From contig JTDA01000002.1 in NCBI GenBank assembly GCA_000803105.1, forward strand, positions 124,001 through 188,000: a DNA stretch of 64,000 nt. The letters are read 5' to 3'. Within the stretch, counting starts at the first letter, position 1; each line of letters opens with the position of its first letter. The notes beneath the pieces were generated by a model. It worked only from the letters and a program-made list of their open reading frames with translations. It did no database searches and was not told the origin of the DNA. The translations under genes and the position numbers were made by a program. This document shows positions 1 to 8,459 of this stretch, piece by piece. Source of the stretch: Coprobacter secundus (GTDB taxonomy: Bacteria; Bacteroidota; Bacteroidia; Bacteroidales; Coprobacteraceae).

Positions 1-33
1 GTTACTTATATTATTATCTGACGAATTGTCCAT
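1..33 (-). CDS. possible N-terminus of a gene running off the window
   Basis: On the minus strand an ATG at 33 opens a frame of 11 codons (MDNSSDNNISN) that is still open at the window edge. It lies downstream of RNase Y, beyond a hairpin terminator. No clear ribosome binding site is visible and the product cannot be recognised, so this is only a possible gene start. Confidence 0.3.
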   Translation of the reverse strand, partial: MDNSSDNNISN

Positions 34-51
34 TGTATTATATTTTAATTA

Positions 52-101
52 CACAAACCACAGACCACACAAAAAGTTTTGAGTGACATCTGTGGTTTGT
101 G
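52..101 (-). terminator. hairpin terminator after rny
   Basis: A perfect 13-bp inverted repeat (arms 52-64 and 89-101, CACAAACCACAGA and its complement) with a 24-nt loop lies just downstream of the RNase Y stop codon. The T-tract on the minus strand is weak (TAATTAAAATAT), so termination may be partial. Confidence 0.6.
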
Positions 102-139
102 CCGTTATATTATGCCTTAAAGCAATAACTTTATATCAT

Positions 140-1681
140 TTATTTTGCAAAGCTTACCGCACGAGTTTCCCGTATAACGGTAATCTTAACCTGACCTGGA
201 TAAGTCATTTCGTCTTGAATCCGTTTAGCTATTTCCGTTGACAGGTTTTCAGTCTCTGCATCATCAATTTTATCAGCCCCCACAATTACCCTCAATTCTC
301 GGCCAGCCTGTATTGCATATGTTTTCAATACTCCCGGATATGAAAGCGCCAATTGTTCAAGGTCATTTAATCTCTTTATATAGGCCTCAACAATCTCACG
401 ACGGGCACCAGGTCTTGCGCCCGAGATAGCATCACACACTTGTACTAAAGGAGCAATAAGACTACTCATTTCCACTTCATCATGATGAGATCCAATGGCA
501 TTACAGATGTCAGGTTTCTCTTTGTATTTTTCAGCTAATTTCATTCCTAATAAAGCATGTGGCAACTCCGGCTCCTCATCAGGAACCTTTCCTATATCAT
601 GTAGTAATCCAGCACGCTTCGCTTTTTTAGGATTCAAACCAAGTTCGCTCGCCATCACTGCACATAAATTGGCTGTCTCCCGAGAATGTTGCAATAAATT
701 CTGTCCATAAGAAGAACGGTATTTCATCTTACCTACTAAACGAATCAATTCAGGATGCAGACCATGAATTCCTAAATCTATTGCTGTACGTTTTCCCGTC
801 TCTATAATTTCTTCCTCTATTTGTTTCCTAACTTTTGTAACAACTTCTTCGATACGTGCAGGATGGATACGCCCATCGGTAACTAACTGATGCAACGCCA
901 AACGGGCAATCTCGCGCCGAACAGGATCAAAAGCAGACAGGACAATTGCCTCCGGAGTATCATCTACAATTATCTCAACACCAGTAGCAGCTTCTAGAGC
1001 CCGGATATTACGCCCTTCACGACCTATAATACGCCCTTTTATTTCATCCGATTCAATATGGAACACCGTTACTGAATTTTCTATTGCCGTTTCTGTAGCA
1101 ACTCGTTGTATACTCTGAATAACAATCCGTTTAGCTTCTTTATTAGCTGTCAACTTGGCTTCATCCATTATATCATTAATATAAGATGCAGCCTCAGTCT
1201 TTGCTTCTTCTTTCAATGATTCTATTAATTTTTCTTTCGCTTCGTCAGCAGAAAGGCCCGATAAATGCTCTAATTTCTCAACCTCTGTTTTATGTAACCG
1301 TTCCAACTCCTGTTTCTTCTTTTCAATTACTTCAAGTTGGGCATCCAAATTTGACCGTATAGCATCAGCCTCAGCTTTTTTACGCTGCAATTCCTGCTGC
1401 TGTTGATTTAACTGTAATTCTCGTTGTTTCGCTTTAGCTTCAGCCGACTGCAATTTAGCATTACGAGCATTAGCTTGTTTTTCCATATCAGCCTTCAAGT
1501 GAAGAAATTTCTCTTTCACTTCAAGCATCTTATTTTTCTTTATAACTTCAGCCTCTTTACCGGCCTCCTCAATAATTGATTTTACTCTGGACTTCAGTAA
1601 GGTTTTGTAGATAACGTAAACCAAACCGCCACCTAACAACAAACAACCAATACCGATTCCAATTAATAGTATGTATTCCAT
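140..1681 (-). CDS. rny: ribonuclease Y
   Basis: This is the membrane-anchored endoribonuclease RNase Y, which starts decay or processing of mRNA at the inner face of the cytoplasmic membrane. The 513-aa protein has the full family layout: an N-terminal membrane helix (about residues 4-25), a long Lys/Glu/Gln-rich coiled coil (about 30-155), a KH RNA-binding domain with the motif GRIIGREGRNIRA, and an HD metal-dependent phosphodiesterase domain with LLHDIGK, GSHHDE and the CDAISGARPGARRE signature. Its length is normal for the family. It follows zapA on the same strand, but a terminator-like hairpin sits in the 89-nt gap between them, so it probably needs its own promoter or readthrough. The identification is secure. 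Confidence 0.97.
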   Translation of the reverse strand: MEYILLIGIGIGCLLLGGGLVYVIYKTLLKSRVKSIIEEAGKEAEVIKKNKMLEVKEKFLHLKADMEKQANARNAKLQSAEAKAKQRELQLNQQQQELQRKKAEADAIRSNLDAQLEVIEKKKQELERLHKTEVEKLEHLSGLSADEAKEKLIESLKEEAKTEAASYINDIMDEAKLTANKEAKRIVIQSIQRVATETAIENSVTVFHIESDEIKGRIIGREGRNIRALEAATGVEIIVDDTPEAIVLSAFDPVRREIARLALHQLVTDGRIHPARIEEVVTKVRKQIEEEIIETGKRTAIDLGIHGLHPELIRLVGKMKYRSSYGQNLLQHSRETANLCAVMASELGLNPKKAKRAGLLHDIGKVPDEEPELPHALLGMKLAEKYKEKPDICNAIGSHHDEVEMSSLIAPLVQVCDAISGARPGARREIVEAYIKRLNDLEQLALSYPGVLKTYAIQAGRELRVIVGADKIDDAETENLSTEIAKRIQDEMTYPGQVKITVIRETRAVSFAK

Positions 1682-1702
1682 CTGTTCGTATTTAATTATT
1701 AT

Positions 1703-1745
1703 AAAAAAGCACTACAAACAAGGCTATAACACCTTGATGCAGTGC
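1703..1745 (-). terminator. intrinsic terminator-like hairpin between zapA and rny
   Basis: On the minus strand a two-part stem (outer GCACT/AGTGC at 1741-1745 and 1709-1713, inner CAAGG/CCTTG at 1732-1736 and 1719-1723) is followed directly by six T (1708-1703). It ends about 21 nt before the rny start codon. It may end the zapA transcript or attenuate rny. The inner helix is separated from the outer by small internal loops, so it is not an ideal terminator. Confidence 0.55.
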
Positions 1746-1770
1746 AGGAAAATTCATTGTTTATATTTTA

Positions 1771-2070
1771 TTAATCGTTTTTCAAATAGCCTCCTAAATT
1801 CTCATCCAGCTCCTTAATTGATTGGGCTAACATATCCACATCCCGTGATTCTTTCATTTTTAGATATGCATATGATAATTCCAATGCCGTCATACTCAGA
1901 AAATCCTGTTGGGTTTTCGTTTTATCTGCGCCTAAACGCCCTGTATAATTAGCAAGTTTTATCTCTATCAATTTTGCCGCTTTCCTGATAAGCTCTTCTT
2001 CCTCTGGTCTAATAAAAAGAGTATGCGAACTTCCGGCTATTATCAAATTAATTTTTAACTTATCGTTCAT
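1771..2070 (-). CDS. zapA: cell division protein ZapA
   Basis: ZapA is a small cytoplasmic protein that binds FtsZ and bundles its filaments at the division site. The 99-aa product matches the family in size and layout: an N-terminal alpha/beta part starting MNDKLKINLIIAGSSHTLFIRPEEEELIRKAA-like, here with the typical I-x(3)-Y/H-x-L-x(4)-E-E-x-L-I-R-K-A pattern, followed by a C-terminal helix (about residues 55-95) that forms the dimer coiled coil. It begins 5 nt after the upstream ZapB-like gene, which implies one transcript. Gene order ZapB-like, zapA, rny is familiar in Bacteroidota. Confidence 0.88.
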   Translation of the reverse strand: MNDKLKINLIIAGSSHTLFIRPEEEELIRKAAKLIEIKLANYTGRLGADKTKTQQDFLSMTALELSYAYLKMKESRDVDMLAQSIKELDENLGGYLKND

Positions 2071-2075
2071 AGCAT

Positions 2076-2369
2076 CTATTCATTTAATAAAGAGATGCAC
2101 TTATCGATTTCCCGCACTAATTTGTTGAACCTGTTTCGAGCTTCACGGACATCACTATCTCCAAATGCAAGTCCTTTTGCCGTTTTCAGGTTCCGGTATT
2201 TGATATTCATCTCCTCTAATTCCTTTCGTAAAGCCGATATTTCTTCAGACTGTTCTGCTATATGCATTTCCATCGCTTCCGCTCTTTCCTTCAGCTCCTC
2301 ATGACGCCTCATCAATTCCCTGATTTTTGCGCCTAAAGTAACCAATAACAATTTTGGATTATCGGACAT
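2076..2369 (-). CDS. ZapB-like coiled-coil protein
   Basis: The 97-aa product is almost entirely predicted coiled coil: heptads rich in Glu, Lys and Leu run from about residue 15 to 65, followed by a charged tail. There is no signal peptide or enzymatic motif. Its position 5 nt upstream of zapA suggests a partner of ZapA at the Z-ring, like ZapB in Proteobacteria, but coiled coils are poor evidence of homology, so the name rests on context. A good -7 promoter element lies 19 nt upstream of the start codon, making this the first gene of the zapA transcript. Confidence 0.75.
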   Translation of the reverse strand: MSDNPKLLLVTLGAKIRELMRRHEELKERAEAMEMHIAEQSEEISALRKELEEMNIKYRNLKTAKGLAFGDSDVREARNRFNKLVREIDKCISLLNE

Positions 2370-2387
2370 TTTATATCAAATTCTACA

Positions 2388-2395
2388 CAAATATA
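2388..2395 (-). promoter_or_regulatory. Bacteroidetes -7 promoter element for the zapA transcript
   Basis: The minus strand reads TATATTTG, matching the TAnnTTTG consensus of the primary sigma factor of Bacteroidetes. The predicted transcript start is near 2381-2383, about 13 nt from the start codon. No exact TTTG -33 element is seen. Confidence 0.45.
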
Positions 2396-2484
2396 GAGAT
2401 TATCATCGAAAATTAAAATATATAGCCGAATATTTTAACTCTTTATTTAAAAATCAGAACATACAAACATTTATTTCTATACAT

Positions 2485-4485
2485 TTAATTATGATAAAGA
2501 ATTAAGGCCGAAGAGCCAGGAACTAAAATTTTTCCACCAAACGTTTTTCCTATACCATCTTCATCAATCTTTCCATCCTTCCCAACTATAATCCACTCCT
2601 CTTTTGGTATTTCTATTTGTTTATCCATTTTATTTCCATTAAACACCACTAAAATTTCTTTCCACAAATCGTCATTTGCGTACTCGCCCAGAGTATAAGC
2701 AATCACTCCATTTTGCCCCGTATCTAAAAAATGCAGCTTTTCTTGTATATCTTCGGTACGTTGCATCCGAAATGCTGGATGATTTTTTCTCAAAGAAATA
2801 AGAGCTTTATAATAGGTATATAGATCCTTATATATACTCTTATTGGTCCAATTTATTTTATTGATAGAATCCGGAGATTGAAAAGAATTATGTACTCCCT
2901 TTTTAGAACGGAAAACTTCTTCTCCATTAAACATAAAAGGTACGCCTTGAGAAGTAAACACAATCGTTTGTGCCAATTTATCATATTTCAATAAATCTTC
3001 TTGTGAAGCATCCGGATTAGAAATTTGCAATTTATCAACCAAATTCAAGTCATCATGACTCGATACATAATTTATAGACTGATATGGATGAACGGAATAA
3101 GGTGCTGAAGAATAATTTACTTTTCCATAATTTATTTGAGGATGAGATGTTGCAGCAACAATTCCAAACTTAACACTTTCATCCAACGTAGTATCTCCTG
3201 TTGCAAATCCTCTCATTACATCATCCTTGAAGCTTCCCTTTATGCCATCTCGTATGTCATCATTAAAAACAGCAATCCCAGGCATCTGAGCAGCATTTTT
3301 TTTCAAAGCTCTTTTTTCCTCTGGATAAGGAGATGGTCCAGCCGTCCACCCTTCACCATATATAAAAATCGTAGGATCAATTTCATCTAACGCTTTCCGT
3401 ACCTGATTCATTGTTTCCAAATCATGTATCCCCATTAAATCAAAACGAAAACCATCTACATGAAACTCCTTTGCCCAATATTTAACCGATTCTACAATAT
3501 ATCGTCTCACCATTTCCCGTTCTGAAGCTGTCTCGTTTCCACAATGAGCAGCATCGGAATAACTTCCGTCCGGATTATGTCTATAAAAATAGCCTGGAAC
3601 TGTCAAACTAAAATTCGATTCATCATTTTTATATGTATGATTATACACTACGTCCATAACTACCCGTATTCCATTTTTATGTAAAGACTGTATCATTTTT
3701 TTCATTTCTCGTATACGAGTCTCCGGAGTGTAAGGGTCTGTTGAATATGAGCCTTCTGGTACATTATAATTTTGAGGATCATATCCCCAATTATACACAT
3801 TTTCATTTAATTTGCGTTCATCTATAGAACCAAAATCGTATGAAGGTAATATATGAACATGAGTTACCCCCAAATCCTTCAGATGATCTATTCCTGTCAT
3901 TTCTCCCGAAGGGCTTTTTGTCCCTTCTTCGGTCAATGCTAAAAATTTTCCACGATTTTGGATACCGGACGTAGAATCGATAGAAAAATCCCTATGATGC
4001 ATTTCATAAAGAATAATATCACTAAAACTATTTAATGCCGGTCTTTGGTCATTTTCCCAACCATCTGGATTTGTAGCTGCCATATCTATAATAGCCGCCC
4101 TTTTACCATTCACACCTACTGCTTTATTCCATATACCAGGAGTTTCAGCCAGCCATTTACCATTTTCCTTTATCTTAAAAGTATAAAACTTTCCATAAAG
4201 TTGTCCCTTTAAGGTAGCTCTCCATGGGTCTTTGCCCGACTTTCGAATCATTTTTATTATTTGTTCAGGCTCCCCAGTTTCACCATTATCATATATTCGC
4301 AATTCCACCTCCTCCGCGGCCGGAGACCACAAAGCAAAATTTGTTTCATTATCAGAAACTTTCACCCCCAAATCATCTCCCCAATATGATGGATAATCGC
4401 TATAATCTGTATACGGCATTCTTTTTCGATGGCAACTTCCAATAAATATCAAAGACAAAAGTATCCAATAAATAATAGTTTTCAT
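2485..4485 (-). CDS. pulA: type I pullulanase, lipoprotein (GH13_14)
   Basis: Pullulanase hydrolyses alpha-1,6 branch points of pullulan, glycogen and starch. The 666-aa product starts with a lipoprotein signal (lipobox I-G-S-C, Cys18), so it is anchored in the envelope. An N-terminal beta-sandwich (CBM48-like, about residues 25-150) precedes the GH13 barrel. The type I signature YNWGYDP is present, with the catalytic residues in GFRFDLMG (nucleophile Asp), YGEGW (acid/base Glu) and SHDDL (stabilising Asp). I chose the ATG at 4485; the longer frame begins with TTG at 4494 and adds only three residues before the signal peptide. It stands alone on the minus strand, with no SusC/SusD nearby, and is divergent from the radical SAM gene. 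Confidence 0.93.
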   Translation of the reverse strand: MKTIIYWILLSLIFIGSCHRKRMPYTDYSDYPSYWGDDLGVKVSDNETNFALWSPAAEEVELRIYDNGETGEPEQIIKMIRKSGKDPWRATLKGQLYGKFYTFKIKENGKWLAETPGIWNKAVGVNGKRAAIIDMAATNPDGWENDQRPALNSFSDIILYEMHHRDFSIDSTSGIQNRGKFLALTEEGTKSPSGEMTGIDHLKDLGVTHVHILPSYDFGSIDERKLNENVYNWGYDPQNYNVPEGSYSTDPYTPETRIREMKKMIQSLHKNGIRVVMDVVYNHTYKNDESNFSLTVPGYFYRHNPDGSYSDAAHCGNETASEREMVRRYIVESVKYWAKEFHVDGFRFDLMGIHDLETMNQVRKALDEIDPTIFIYGEGWTAGPSPYPEEKRALKKNAAQMPGIAVFNDDIRDGIKGSFKDDVMRGFATGDTTLDESVKFGIVAATSHPQINYGKVNYSSAPYSVHPYQSINYVSSHDDLNLVDKLQISNPDASQEDLLKYDKLAQTIVFTSQGVPFMFNGEEVFRSKKGVHNSFQSPDSINKINWTNKSIYKDLYTYYKALISLRKNHPAFRMQRTEDIQEKLHFLDTGQNGVIAYTLGEYANDDLWKEILVVFNGNKMDKQIEIPKEEWIIVGKDGKIDEDGIGKTFGGKILVPGSSALILYHN

Positions 4486-4639
4486 ATATAACAAAATAAG
4501 TTTTTCATTTTATAACAGTATTTTCCATTAAATAGTTTAGTCCATATCGCACCTACGAAATTTTACATTCTTACTATCATGAGTGTACATTCAACGCAGG
4601 CCAATCGATTTGCTTTCACTCTCGTTCATATTATCTTTA

Positions 4640-4647
4640 TATCTTTG
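4640..4647 (+). promoter_or_regulatory. -7 promoter element of the radical SAM gene
   Basis: TATCTTTG matches TAnnTTTG exactly. The predicted start of transcription (about 4652-4654) lies downstream of the upstream in-frame ATG at 4579, which therefore cannot be the start; the ATG at 4669 fits with a short leader. No TTTG at the ideal -33 spacing is seen. Confidence 0.5.
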
Positions 4648-4668
4648 TACAAAAAATACCAGATATTT

Positions 4669-6300
4669 ATGAAATTACTTTGGATAGACTTAAATAGCTC
4701 TTACGCCCATGCATCTCTAGCATTGCCTGCGCTACACGCCCAAATGCAAAACGAAAAATCCATTGAATGGTCAGTTATATCTGCAACTATCAACGAAAAT
4801 ATTGGAATGGTAGTAAAAAATGCAGCAAAATACAAACCAGATATTATCGCTGCCACAGCATGGCTCTTTAACCGAGAGTTTTTGCTCCATGTTATATCTC
4901 GCCTAAAAGCAATTTATCCCGAAACTACCGTTATACTCGGCGGTCCCGAATTTTTAGGAGACAATTACGACTTTCTTTCTATACACCCATATATCAATTG
5001 TGTATTCAGAGGAGAAGGAGAAGAATATTTCCCTAAATGGATTGATATTTGGGACAATCAGGCCCAATGGAATACTATAACAGGATTGTGCTATTTCGAT
5101 AACTCTCAAAAATATCATGACAATGGCACAGCCCGAGTTTTGAAATTTGATAAATTAAAATATCCTGAATCCAGCTGTTTTTTCAATTGGAATAAGCCTT
5201 TTGTTCAATTAGAAACGACAAGAGGATGTTTCAATACATGTGCTTTTTGTGTCAGCGGAGGAGAAAAACCTGTAAGAACATTGCCCGTAGAAACAATACG
5301 TATGAGATTACAAAACATTAAATCTCACGGAATACAAAATGTCAGAATCCTTGACCGCACATTCAATTATAACACAGCTAGAGCGAAAGAACTTTTAGCC
5401 CTCTTCTCTGAATTTGAAGGTTCTATTCGTTTTCACTTAGAAATACATCCTGGACTATTAAATGCAGAAACTAAAAACACATTAAAAAACATGCCTAAAG
5501 GAATTTTACACTTGGAAGCGGGAATTCAAAGTTTACACGAGGAGGTATTAGACTGTTGCCGTAGGAAAGGAAATTTAAAAAATTCCCTTGACGGACTACA
5601 ATTTCTTTGTAATCTACCTAATATGGAAACCCATGCAGACCTGATAGCGGGACTGCCACTATATCATTTTGACCAAATCATAAGTGACATTTATACTTTA
5701 GCACAATTCGGAGCAGGAGAAATTCAACTCGAATCGCTAAAATTATTACCAGGAACAGAAATGCGTCGCAGAGCTGAAGAATTAGGTATCCATTATTCAC
5801 CTCTTCCACCATACGAAGTTTTAGAAACGGCATCAATATCCATTGAAGAGTTACAACAAGCCAGGCTCATTTCTCGTCTACTCGATGGATATTATAATAC
5901 TCCTATATGGAAAGATATTACAAGAAAATTAATAATATCTGAGAAAGATTTTATTCTACACTTTCTCAAATACCTTATAAAGTCAGATGTTATAGACAAA
6001 CCTTTAAGTATCGAAAAAAGAGGGTTATTACTTTATGATTTCTGTAAAAAAGAATATTCATCTTATACATCCGACGTAGCGTTTGCTTGGATAAAAGCCG
6101 GAATGTCCCTAAAAAAAGAACCTGCCGAAAACATAAAAACCAAAGGACAAACTCCTCCTAATAATTGGAAAATAATACAAGGCAAATATCATAAAGATAT
6201 GAAACTTTACATGTTACCCTCTCTCGAAAATAAATATTGGTTTGGTTACGACCCTCTAAAAAAACAGTTCATTCCTGATATGATAGCTATCTCTAATTGA
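4669..6300 (+). CDS. B12-binding domain radical SAM protein (DUF4080 type)
   Basis: The 543-aa protein has an N-terminal cobalamin-binding-like Rossmann domain (about residues 1-135, with ILGGPEF), then a radical SAM barrel with the cluster motif CxxxCxxC (Cys187, Cys191, Cys194, in TRGCFNTCAFC) and a C-terminal extension with DGYYNTP typical of the DUF4080 group. Such enzymes use a 4Fe-4S cluster and S-adenosylmethionine for radical chemistry; the substrate of this group is not known to me. The N-terminal domain has no obvious DxHxxG cobalamin motif, so B12 binding may be base-off in another way or lost. The start is set by the promoter at 4640-4647 and by homology-like content beginning MKLLWIDLN. 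Confidence 0.82.
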   Translation: MKLLWIDLNSSYAHASLALPALHAQMQNEKSIEWSVISATINENIGMVVKNAAKYKPDIIAATAWLFNREFLLHVISRLKAIYPETTVILGGPEFLGDNYDFLSIHPYINCVFRGEGEEYFPKWIDIWDNQAQWNTITGLCYFDNSQKYHDNGTARVLKFDKLKYPESSCFFNWNKPFVQLETTRGCFNTCAFCVSGGEKPVRTLPVETIRMRLQNIKSHGIQNVRILDRTFNYNTARAKELLALFSEFEGSIRFHLEIHPGLLNAETKNTLKNMPKGILHLEAGIQSLHEEVLDCCRRKGNLKNSLDGLQFLCNLPNMETHADLIAGLPLYHFDQIISDIYTLAQFGAGEIQLESLKLLPGTEMRRRAEELGIHYSPLPPYEVLETASISIEELQQARLISRLLDGYYNTPIWKDITRKLIISEKDFILHFLKYLIKSDVIDKPLSIEKRGLLLYDFCKKEYSSYTSDVAFAWIKAGMSLKKEPAENIKTKGQTPPNNWKIIQGKYHKDMKLYMLPSLENKYWFGYDPLKKQFIPDMIAISN

Positions 6301-6383
6301 CAAAAAAAGTTTACAGATAAAAATTATTTCTGAAAAAGCACAAAAATTATGCATTGAGTTTATTACTATTTAGCATATTTCAC

Positions 6384-6391
6384 TACATTTG
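6384..6391 (+). promoter_or_regulatory. -7 promoter element of the Crp/Fnr gene
   Basis: TACATTTG matches TAnnTTTG. It lies inside a longer reading frame that opens at 6354, so transcription starting near 6397 supports the ATG at 6414 as the true start. Confidence 0.45.
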
Positions 6392-6413
6392 TTTGCTCTC
6401 AAAAACGAATAAA

Positions 6414-6989
6414 ATGCAGGAATTTATTAATTATTTACAAGATAATCTTCAACTATCCTCACTTCAAACAGAATTTTTGAAGACACAAATAGTTCCTCAG
6501 CATTTTAAAAAGGGAGAAATACGGGTGAATCCTTCTGAATTTGATGAACAAATATATTATATTAAAAAAGGCGGATGCCGTAGTTTTTATTTAAAAGATG
6601 GGAAAGACATTACTTTCTCATTTGCTTTTGAATCGAACCTACTCATATCCGTACGTTCTAAATTAACAAAAAAAGACTATCCTGAAATTATAGAATTTCT
6701 CGAAGATACAGAAGCTTTCTCTTTAAAATTGCTTCCTTTTGATGAACTTTGTAAAGACTATCCTCAATTTGCTCGGTTCTCATTAACCATTTTATATCGT
6801 TATAACACTTTTTTAGAAGAAAGAATTATAAATTTACAATGTAAAACTGCAAAAGAACGTTACGAATGGTTACTTTCCAAATATCCAAAACTTTTACAAA
6901 AAGCAACTTTAGGACATATAGCCTCGTTTTTAGGCATTACTCCGGAGACTCTCAGCCGAATTCGTGCAGACAAGAGTTATAACATTTAG
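6414..6989 (+). CDS. Crp/Fnr family transcriptional regulator
   Basis: The 191-aa protein has a cyclic-nucleotide-binding-like beta-roll (about residues 25-110), a dimerisation helix and a C-terminal winged helix-turn-helix (LGHIASFLGITPETLSRIR). The recognition helix carries E-T-L-S-R; in E. coli FNR the Glu, Ser and Arg of the equivalent E-T-I-S-R read the TTGAT half-site. The four N-terminal cysteines that bind the Fe-S cluster in FNR are absent, and the phosphate-binding cassette for cAMP is not recognisable, so the signal is unknown. It precedes an RND efflux operon whose promoter region contains an FNR-like box (7076-7089). It may therefore be the local regulator of that pump; this is inference. 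Confidence 0.88.
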   Translation: MQEFINYLQDNLQLSSLQTEFLKTQIVPQHFKKGEIRVNPSEFDEQIYYIKKGGCRSFYLKDGKDITFSFAFESNLLISVRSKLTKKDYPEIIEFLEDTEAFSLKLLPFDELCKDYPQFARFSLTILYRYNTFLEERIINLQCKTAKERYEWLLSKYPKLLQKATLGHIASFLGITPETLSRIRADKSYNI

Positions 6990-7075
6990 AAATAAACAAA
7001 AACTTTTTTTTTATTTAATAAACAATTTAACAAAAATATCTTTTAACCACCTTTATTATTATAGCCTTTATTTTT

Positions 7076-7089
7076 TTGACAAATATCAA
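7076..7089 (+). promoter_or_regulatory. FNR-like operator upstream of the RND operon
   Basis: TTGACAAATATCAA matches the FNR consensus TTGAT-N4-ATCAA in nine of ten fixed positions and sits in a slightly longer inverted repeat (7072-7079 with 7086-7093). Its centre (7082.5) is about 41-43 bp upstream of the start predicted from the -7 element at 7112-7119, the class II activator position, and that promoter lacks a proper TTTG at -33. Binding by the adjacent regulator is a prediction. Confidence 0.55.
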
Positions 7090-7111
7090 AAAATAGTAAT
7101 AAGAATCAGGG

Positions 7112-7119
7112 TAATTTTG
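7112..7119 (+). promoter_or_regulatory. -7 promoter element of the RND operon
   Basis: TAATTTTG matches TAnnTTTG. No TTTG lies at the usual 19-22-bp spacing upstream, which fits a promoter that depends on an activator bound at the FNR-like box. The leader to the adaptor ATG is about 83 nt. Confidence 0.5.
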
Positions 7120-7207
7120 CATACAATTTTATCCGTGATGGATAAAACTAATAGGTTTTCAAAATAATAATTATATCAATAGAAGATAACATCAAAACAA
7201 GCAGACA

Positions 7208-8398
7208 ATGAAAATTAGCAAATCTATGATTATTCAATCTCAAAGAGTAATTTTAATCGCTTTGTCTCTCTCTCTTTTTGCCTGTGGCAAAAAAGGACAA
7301 ACTTTACCTAACGCAGCTCAAGAGTATGCTGTTGTTACGCTCAAACCAACAGCCATAGAGCTAAACAACAGTTATCCAGCAACAATAAAAGGTTGCCAGG
7401 ATATCGAAATTCGTCCAAATGTAAGTGGATTCATCACTAAATTATGTGTAGATGAAGGTGCATTGGTACGGAAAGGACAACTTTTATTCGTCATTGACCC
7501 CGTTCAATATCAAGAAGCTGTAAAAGTAGCTGAAGCAAATGTAAAAGTAGCTGAAGCAAATGTAGCTACAAATGAACTTACCGTCAAAAATAAAAGAGAA
7601 CTTGAAAAGAAAAATATCATTAGTGATTACGATTTACAAATGGCTGAAAATCAGCTAGCAACTCAAAAAGCGACATTAGCTCAAGCTCAGGCACAACTGA
7701 CCAACGCAAGAAACAATCTTTCTTATACTCAAGTCACAAGCCCATCAGACGGAATCGTAGGAAATATACCTTTCCGTGTCGGAAGTTTGGTAAGTCCATC
7801 ATCTGCAACCCCTTTAACAGTCGTATCTGATTTTTCTAAAATGTTTGTCTACTTCTCAATGAATGAAAAACAAATTTTAGAGCTTACTCGCCAAGGAAAA
7901 GGTGCTTTATCTCAAATGCCTGAAGTAGAGTTACAATTAGCAGACGGTAGCATCTATTCAGAAAAAGGAAAAATCGAAACATTAAGTGGTGTTATCGACC
8001 AAACAACTGGAGCAGCAAGCATTCGTGCCACATTTTCAAATCCAGAAAGAGTATTGCGGAGTGGTGGTTCGGGAAATATATTGGTTCCTGTTAAAAACGA
8101 TTCTGCAATTGTAATTCCTCAAAAGGCAACATACGAAATACAAGATAAAAAATATGCTTTTGTAGTAAATGATAGCTCTGTTGTAAAAATTGTAGGAATT
8201 GAAATCCTTCCTATTAATAATGGACAACAATATGTTGTGACCTCTGGGTTGAAAGCCGGAGACCGAGTAGTGGTTGAAGGTGTAGGTACTACTGTAAAAG
8301 ACGGTATGACCATCAAGCCTATTACCCCTGAAGAATCCGCTGCCAAAATTCAGCATGCAGCGCAACAAGCATCAGCCATGGGCGCAGCTAAAAAATAA
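7208..8398 (+). CDS. RND efflux periplasmic adaptor subunit, lipoprotein
   Basis: This is the membrane fusion protein of an AcrAB-TolC-like tripartite efflux pump, joining the inner-membrane pump to the outer-membrane channel. The 396-aa product has a lipoprotein signal (F-A-C, Cys26), a biotinyl-lipoyl-like half-domain (VSGFITKLCVDEGALVRKGQLL), an alpha-helical hairpin (about residues 100-170), the second lipoyl half (TSPSDGIVGNI) and beta-barrel and membrane-proximal domains. The hairpin contains an exact 21-nt tandem repeat. It is the first gene of a plus-strand operon, 61 nt before the pump gene. The substrate cannot be told from sequence. Confidence 0.94.
   Translation: MKISKSMIIQSQRVILIALSLSLFACGKKGQTLPNAAQEYAVVTLKPTAIELNNSYPATIKGCQDIEIRPNVSGFITKLCVDEGALVRKGQLLFVIDPVQYQEAVKVAEANVKVAEANVATNELTVKNKRELEKKNIISDYDLQMAENQLATQKATLAQAQAQLTNARNNLSYTQVTSPSDGIVGNIPFRVGSLVSPSSATPLTVVSDFSKMFVYFSMNEKQILELTRQGKGALSQMPEVELQLADGSIYSEKGKIETLSGVIDQTTGAASIRATFSNPERVLRSGGSGNILVPVKNDSAIVIPQKATYEIQDKKYAFVVNDSSVVKIVGIEILPINNGQQYVVTSGLKAGDRVVVEGVGTTVKDGMTIKPITPEESAAKIQHAAQQASAMGAAKK
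7520..7561 (+). repeat. 21-nt exact tandem repeat inside the adaptor gene
   Basis: Two identical 21-nt units (7520-7540, 7541-7561) encode VKVAEAN twice, exactly one coiled-coil heptad each, in the alpha-hairpin. Gain or loss of a unit would keep the frame and change hairpin length by one heptad. Confidence 0.9.
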
Positions 8399-8459
8399 AG
8401 ATTCATCGTCTATCATTTTATCAAACGGAAAAATCAATCCGTATTAAATACAGAAAATT

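Noticed and set aside
1682..1770. 6S RNA or other structured RNA between zapA and rny
   Set aside because: In Proteobacteria ssrS follows zapA, but this gap is only 89 nt and holds a single hairpin with a T-run, so a terminator explains it better.
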